Below are positions 60,571 through 64,000 of a DNA stretch of 64,000 nucleotides, in pieces. Location of the stretch: NCBI RefSeq assembly GCF_014898055.3, contig NW_023601543.1, forward strand, positions 58,110,806-58,174,805, read 5' to 3'. Source of the stretch: Talpa occidentalis. Its lineage: Eukaryota; Chordata; Mammalia; Eulipotyphla; Talpidae. Under the pieces are notes generated by a model that was given only the letters and a program-made list of their open reading frames with translations, did no database searches and had not been told where the DNA came from. Position numbers and translations under genes: made by a program. The stretch's first letter is position 1. Each line of letters opens with the position of its first letter.

Positions 60571-61020
60571 GTCATACCAGGAACACGACCAGGAGTCATT
60601 ATCAGAAGGACTTTATCAAAGTAATTAATGTTGGAAGAGTTCACAAAGGTCAAATTTGAAATCAGTCCTAGTATATACTGATGGTGGAAAAACTAACAGG
60701 CCTTGGTTCAAACAACAGATCAGAGGGCTATGGGTGGAGAAATAGTTAACTGAAGGCTGAATGCTAAACCAGGCCAGAGACGCATTGGTGATGGAAGAGT
60801 TATGAGAACTCTAGTTTAGCGATGGACTAGAGCAATGCTGACAGAGTTGAAAATTGGCCCAGAGGGTAAAAATGTTAACGGACATATATTTTAGATTTTG
60901 ACGACAACAAAGTCATTGATGGTGGATTGTTTAACAGATGATCAAGTTTGAGGGCCAACCAGATGAGCAGTAGCGGTGGAAGGGTTAATAGACACCAGCA
61001 AATTTGAGTTCTCTTCTGGA
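60571..61020 (+). repeat. Decayed minisatellite D, main block (about 54-bp unit)
   Basis: Eight or so imperfect units that each contain a part close to GATGGTGGAAGAGTTAAC and a part close to CAAGTTTGAGGTCAGACC. Unit starts (GATGGTGGAAAAAC, GGTGATGGAAGAGTT, GATGGTGGATTGTT, GCGGTGGAAGGGTTAA) recur every 50-80 bases. More units lie at 62140-62370. Confidence 0.68.
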
Positions 61021-61029
61021 GACCAAGTC

Positions 61030-61565
61030 TGAGGGGTTGTCGATAGATGTTGCAGCCGGCCAATGGCTATGTACAAGAGGTGGGATCTGGTTTCTAGTGA
61101 CCAATGAGATGAAGCAGCAACCAGTTACTAGGGAAAAGCCACGTTGCTAAGTACTAGTAGGAGAGGCAGGGTCTGGCCTGAGTTGCTACTCACAAATAGC
61201 CAATGACTGCAAGAAAAGTTGGGCTTCAGTCTCTTCAACCTATGGCAAACTGTTACAGGTAGTAGCCCTCATTACCTTGTGAAGTGAGGCAATTAGCCAA
61301 TGGCTGCATCTCAGAATCAGGCTCTGGTCTCCCCAGTCATATGAGGCTGCCAGGTCTGTCAATCATCAGTGGTCCCCATTGTCAAATGCAGGGAGGGGGT
61401 ACAGGTAGCTGCCACAGCTGTGTGAGGGAAGAGGAAGTGGATGGGGGTGAGACCTGAGTTTGCTTTGGCCAGATGGTGCAACTGACTGATGTTCCAAACT
61501 GTGTGTGGAATACAGGCGATAGTTTCCTTGGCCAATGAAATGTGACCATCCCTGTTACTACGGAG
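61030..61565 (+). repeat. Decayed minisatellite E (CCAAT-bearing unit)
   Basis: Repeated GCCAATGGCTGC / GACCAATGAG / AGCCAATGACTGC / GGCCAATGAAATG pieces alternate with AGGCAGGGTCTGGCCT-like pieces at about 40-50 bp spacing. Five CCAAT boxes in about 500 bp follow from the repeat unit. Confidence 0.6.
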
Positions 61566-61725
61566 AAATAACTTTGCTGTTCCAAATTACATCAGTAAGA
61601 ATGGAAGCTCTCATTCTTGCCTGGAAAATCTAAATCATTTTGACACAGAAAAACAGCCTCAATTGCTAAACCAGGTAGAAGAGGAGCAAGAAACGTAGTA
61701 CAAGGAGCTGCAGATAGATGACACA

Positions 61726-62130
61726 TTAAAAAAAAGAAACCAGTGAAATTAACTGAATAATACATTTTATTTAAAGTGCATATCCAAAACACATAATCAG
61801 TGTTTGAAATTATTAATGAAATATTTGGCATTCTTTTTGTGGTAATAAGTCTGTGAATTCATGTGTATTTTTACATTTACAACACAGCTCAACTTGAAAG
61901 CTAAATTTTCATCAGAAATACTTGAATTGTGTTTAGATTTTATAAAACATAGGTGAAAATATACCTTAATATTCTTAAGTTGTTTCAAATACACTAAAGG
62001 GTTTTCAATAACTGAATTGATATTTTAAATGTTTGATTAATCAAAATCAGTTCTGCTTCACTAGCCTCATTTCAAGTGCTCAATAGCCATATGTGGCTAG
62101 TATTTTCCATGGCTGATAGCACAAAATTAT
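61726..62130 (-). mobile_element. Non-autonomous DNA transposon fossil
   Basis: Contains GAAACCAGTGAAATTAAC, ACATTTTATTTAAAG and CAAGTGCTCAATAGCCATATG with ATGTGGCTAGT near the right end. Longer relative of the element at 35875-36112. Confidence 0.55.
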
Positions 62131-62139
62131 AGACAACAT

Positions 62140-62370
62140 GCCATTGATGGTGGTCAAATCGAAAGAGGCATGATTTTGAATTGTAGACCAGAGACATGAA
62201 AAGTAGAAGAACTCATAGAAGCCAGCATGAAAAATATATAAAAGATGGGCACTGGTGGTGAATTATTGATACAAGTTCATATTCAAGGGTTGATCAGAGT
62301 AGCACTGATGGCAGAAGTATTAACAGAGGCATGGGTTTGAGGTCAGACCTGAGAGGTAATGATAGCTAAA
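62140..62370 (+). repeat. Minisatellite D, right block
   Basis: Units with CATTGATGGTGGTCAAATC, CACTGATGGCAGAAGTATTAAC and GGGTTTGAGGTCAGACCTG, matching the 60571-61020 block. Confidence 0.6.
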
Positions 62371-63197
62371 AAATAAAGATTTCCAGTCCAGGCAAAAGAG
62401 CAAGACCCATTTGTCCCTGCTCCTTCCTGTGAAGCACAACTGTCAACCCTGGGAAAAAGCAGGAGACAAAGAAAAACCACGCAAGGTGGTGAAAGTAGGT
62501 CAATCCTTTTGGGTTCCCAGCTCTGACGGAAGGGCACAGCACGAGGGCATCTTAGGTCCCTCCAGCCCGCAGAAGAAGGTAACTCAAACCCAACATTTCC
62601 TGACACTGAAAACTAGCAACAGAAAACAGTTCCAGCAGGCTCACTCCTCCCCTGGATCAAATGGATTTCCCTCTGACAACATGAAGCAAGCCACAGCCAA
62701 TAGGAGATGGCTCAGGAACAGGGTTACCGTGAGTGGCCTTGAGAAATGCTCTTCTTCTCCACTGGCCTTGAGACTTCCTTTCCCTTCAAGGACCACCCTA
62801 AGGCAGACAGGGGGAGTCTGCAAGAGGGCTGTGCAACCATGGCAAGATGTCAGGCCTGGAAAACTTTTACTTTGAAGGCCCCCAAGACCTGAGATTCCTT
62901 TCTTCCAACGGGAAGCACAAGACTGGTGGGCAAAACCAGCAGGAAGGACCCCACCAGGTGGCCAGACTTGGCAAACCCTTCCCCCATGCAGACAGCAGGC
63001 AGAACCAGCAAGTGGAACTCAACCACGACATACATGCTAGCCCAGGAGGCCAGGCTGACCTTGCAAGCCTGCGATTCCCCTTTCCTGCACAGACTCCTGG
63101 GCAGCCGGAAGGCACTGGTTGGGGAACCCACCACATCCCTCTACCACTGAGAATCACCGGTGAACTGGCCAATGGAAATCCTCCCCGCACCACTGCC
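62371..63197. other. GC-richer block with long frames on both strands
   Basis: Balanced composition, many short open frames in all directions (longest 62411-62875 and 62847-63323 plus, the latter running into a SINE). No domain, splice pattern or homologue recognised. Weak internal repetition (ACCAGCAGGAAGGACCCC and ACCAGCAAGTGGAACTC) suggests an old tandem or LTR-derived sequence, not a gene. Confidence 0.35.
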
Positions 63198-63352
63198 ATG
63201 CCCGCTGCTCCCCTCAGTAGTGTGTTTCGTCAGTCTGCCTGTTCTGTTCCCTGCTCTGGCTCTGGTGAATCCTCTCACCCTCCCGCACTTCTGACTGTGC
63301 TCAGTGCTTATATAAATAAATAAATAAATAAATAAATAAATCTTTAAAAAAA
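63198..63352 (+). mobile_element. tRNA-derived SINE, head missing
   Basis: Begins inside the body (CCCGCTGCTCCCCTCAGTAG) and ends with (AAAT)7 CTTTAAAAAAA. The tRNA promoter part is absent. Confidence 0.9.
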
Positions 63353-63455
63353 TCATGTCAAGATATATCATAATTAAACTTTTGAAGACTGAAGATAATG
63401 AAAATAACTTGAAATTAGTCAGAAGCACAACATTGTCTGCAGGAACACCAATTTA

Positions 63456-63726
63456 TTTTTTTAAAGATTTATTTTTTATGCATGCAAGAACTAGGGTACA
63501 GGCCTGAGTTGTGAGGAGTGAGAGGATTCACCAGAGCCAGAGCAGGGAACAGAACAGGTGGATCGACAGAAATACGCTGCTGAGGGGAGCAGCAGGCAAG
63601 TCAGGAGAGGTCTGCTGCGCCATGTGGGTAGCTCACTGGCGAGGGGGGGATCAAAGTTGTGCTGTGGAGGCTGCGGATATCTTTATAATGCTGTGCTTAA
63701 CCCCTTGCGCCACCAGGGAGGCTGGA
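63456..63726 (-). mobile_element. tRNA-derived SINE, full length
   Basis: Reverse orientation; 12-bp duplication AACACCAATTTA at 63444-63455 and 63727-63738. Head end CGCCACCAGGGAGGC. Confidence 0.94.
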
Positions 63727-63739
63727 AACACCAATTTAA

Positions 63740-64000
63740 ATGACAGCACATTGGTGAGGAAATTGGAGAGATGTTGTTCAAGGTTACAAACTTGCAACTA
63801 TGGCAGATAATTAAGTTCTGTAGCACTAATGCACAGCACAGTAACTGTAGTCAACAATACTGTAGTATAAACTTCAAAGTTGCTAAGAAGCTAAATCTTA
63901 ATTATTCTCAACATGAAATTAAATGATAATTATGTGGTGTGGTAGATGTATTAGCTAATGCTATGGTGGTAATCATATTCCTATTGCAATGTATAAATGT
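63740..64000 (+). mobile_element. Old L1 3' UTR, sense, runs off the window
   Basis: Familiar ancient L1 3' UTR text: TTCAAGGTTACAAACTTGCA, GTCAACAATACTGTAGTATA, AGTTGCTAAGAAGCTAAATC, GCTATGGTGGTAATCATATT. Confidence 0.8.

Noticed and set aside
62847..63323. 158-codon plus-strand frame
   Set aside because: Its last third is SINE sequence, and frames of similar length exist on the opposite strand.

Overview
This is nuclear DNA from a placental mammal. It holds two intron-containing KRAB C2H2 zinc-finger genes in a sea of L1, tRNA-derived SINE, MIR and LTR fossils. I recognise the genes as ZNF41 (plus strand, 5' end outside the window) and ZNF157 (minus strand, complete coding sequence). In human these two genes are neighbours on Xp11.23 and are also transcribed toward each other, so the window is very probably the orthologous X-chromosome segment, in inverted orientation. 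The species is not resolved. There is no Alu or rodent B1/B2, and the dominant young SINE (17 copies, about 250-310 bp, A and B boxes, AATAAA-rich tail) is not the bovine, canine or equine SINE as I remember them. A laurasiatherian lineage with its own SINE is my best guess.

Layout. 1-8400: ZNF41 KRAB-A exon (530-656), KRAB-b exon (925-1020), a 4.2 kb intron full of old repeats, the zinc-finger exon (5236-7289) and 3' UTR. 8400-31200: the interval between the two 3' ends, made of nested L1s, SINEs, LTRs, a 3'-truncated U2 snRNA retrocopy with perfect target-site duplications (12651-12714), and three decayed minisatellites with different units (about 16, 20 and 32 bp). 31222-53569: the ZNF157 coding exons on the minus strand. 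Its large intron (33864-53497) carries L1s, ERV pol fossils, a MaLR-type LTR and a plus-strand UBXN4 processed pseudogene (41013-42187). 53570-57110: ZNF157 5' UTR, first intron and a CpG-containing promoter with a YY1-type motif. 57110-64000: upstream flank with a solo-LTR candidate in the same orientation as ZNF157, two more decayed tandem arrays (units about 54 and 40-50 bp), a DNA-transposon fossil and SINEs.

How it works together. Both proteins are expected to be nuclear DNA-binding repressors: the KRAB domain recruits TRIM28/KAP1 and the finger array chooses the target. Exon sizes and phases of the two genes are identical (KRAB-A 127 bp, KRAB-b 96 bp, phase 1 junctions), as expected for paralogues in one cluster. 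Added together, the ZNF157 exons give 1521 nt, or 506 residues, which is the length I recall for human ZNF157.

I found no undescribed gene system. The least explained structure is the set of five unrelated, decayed tandem arrays flanking ZNF157. Next come the U2 fragment, two twin-primed L1 insertions and a perfect 13-bp inverted repeat.
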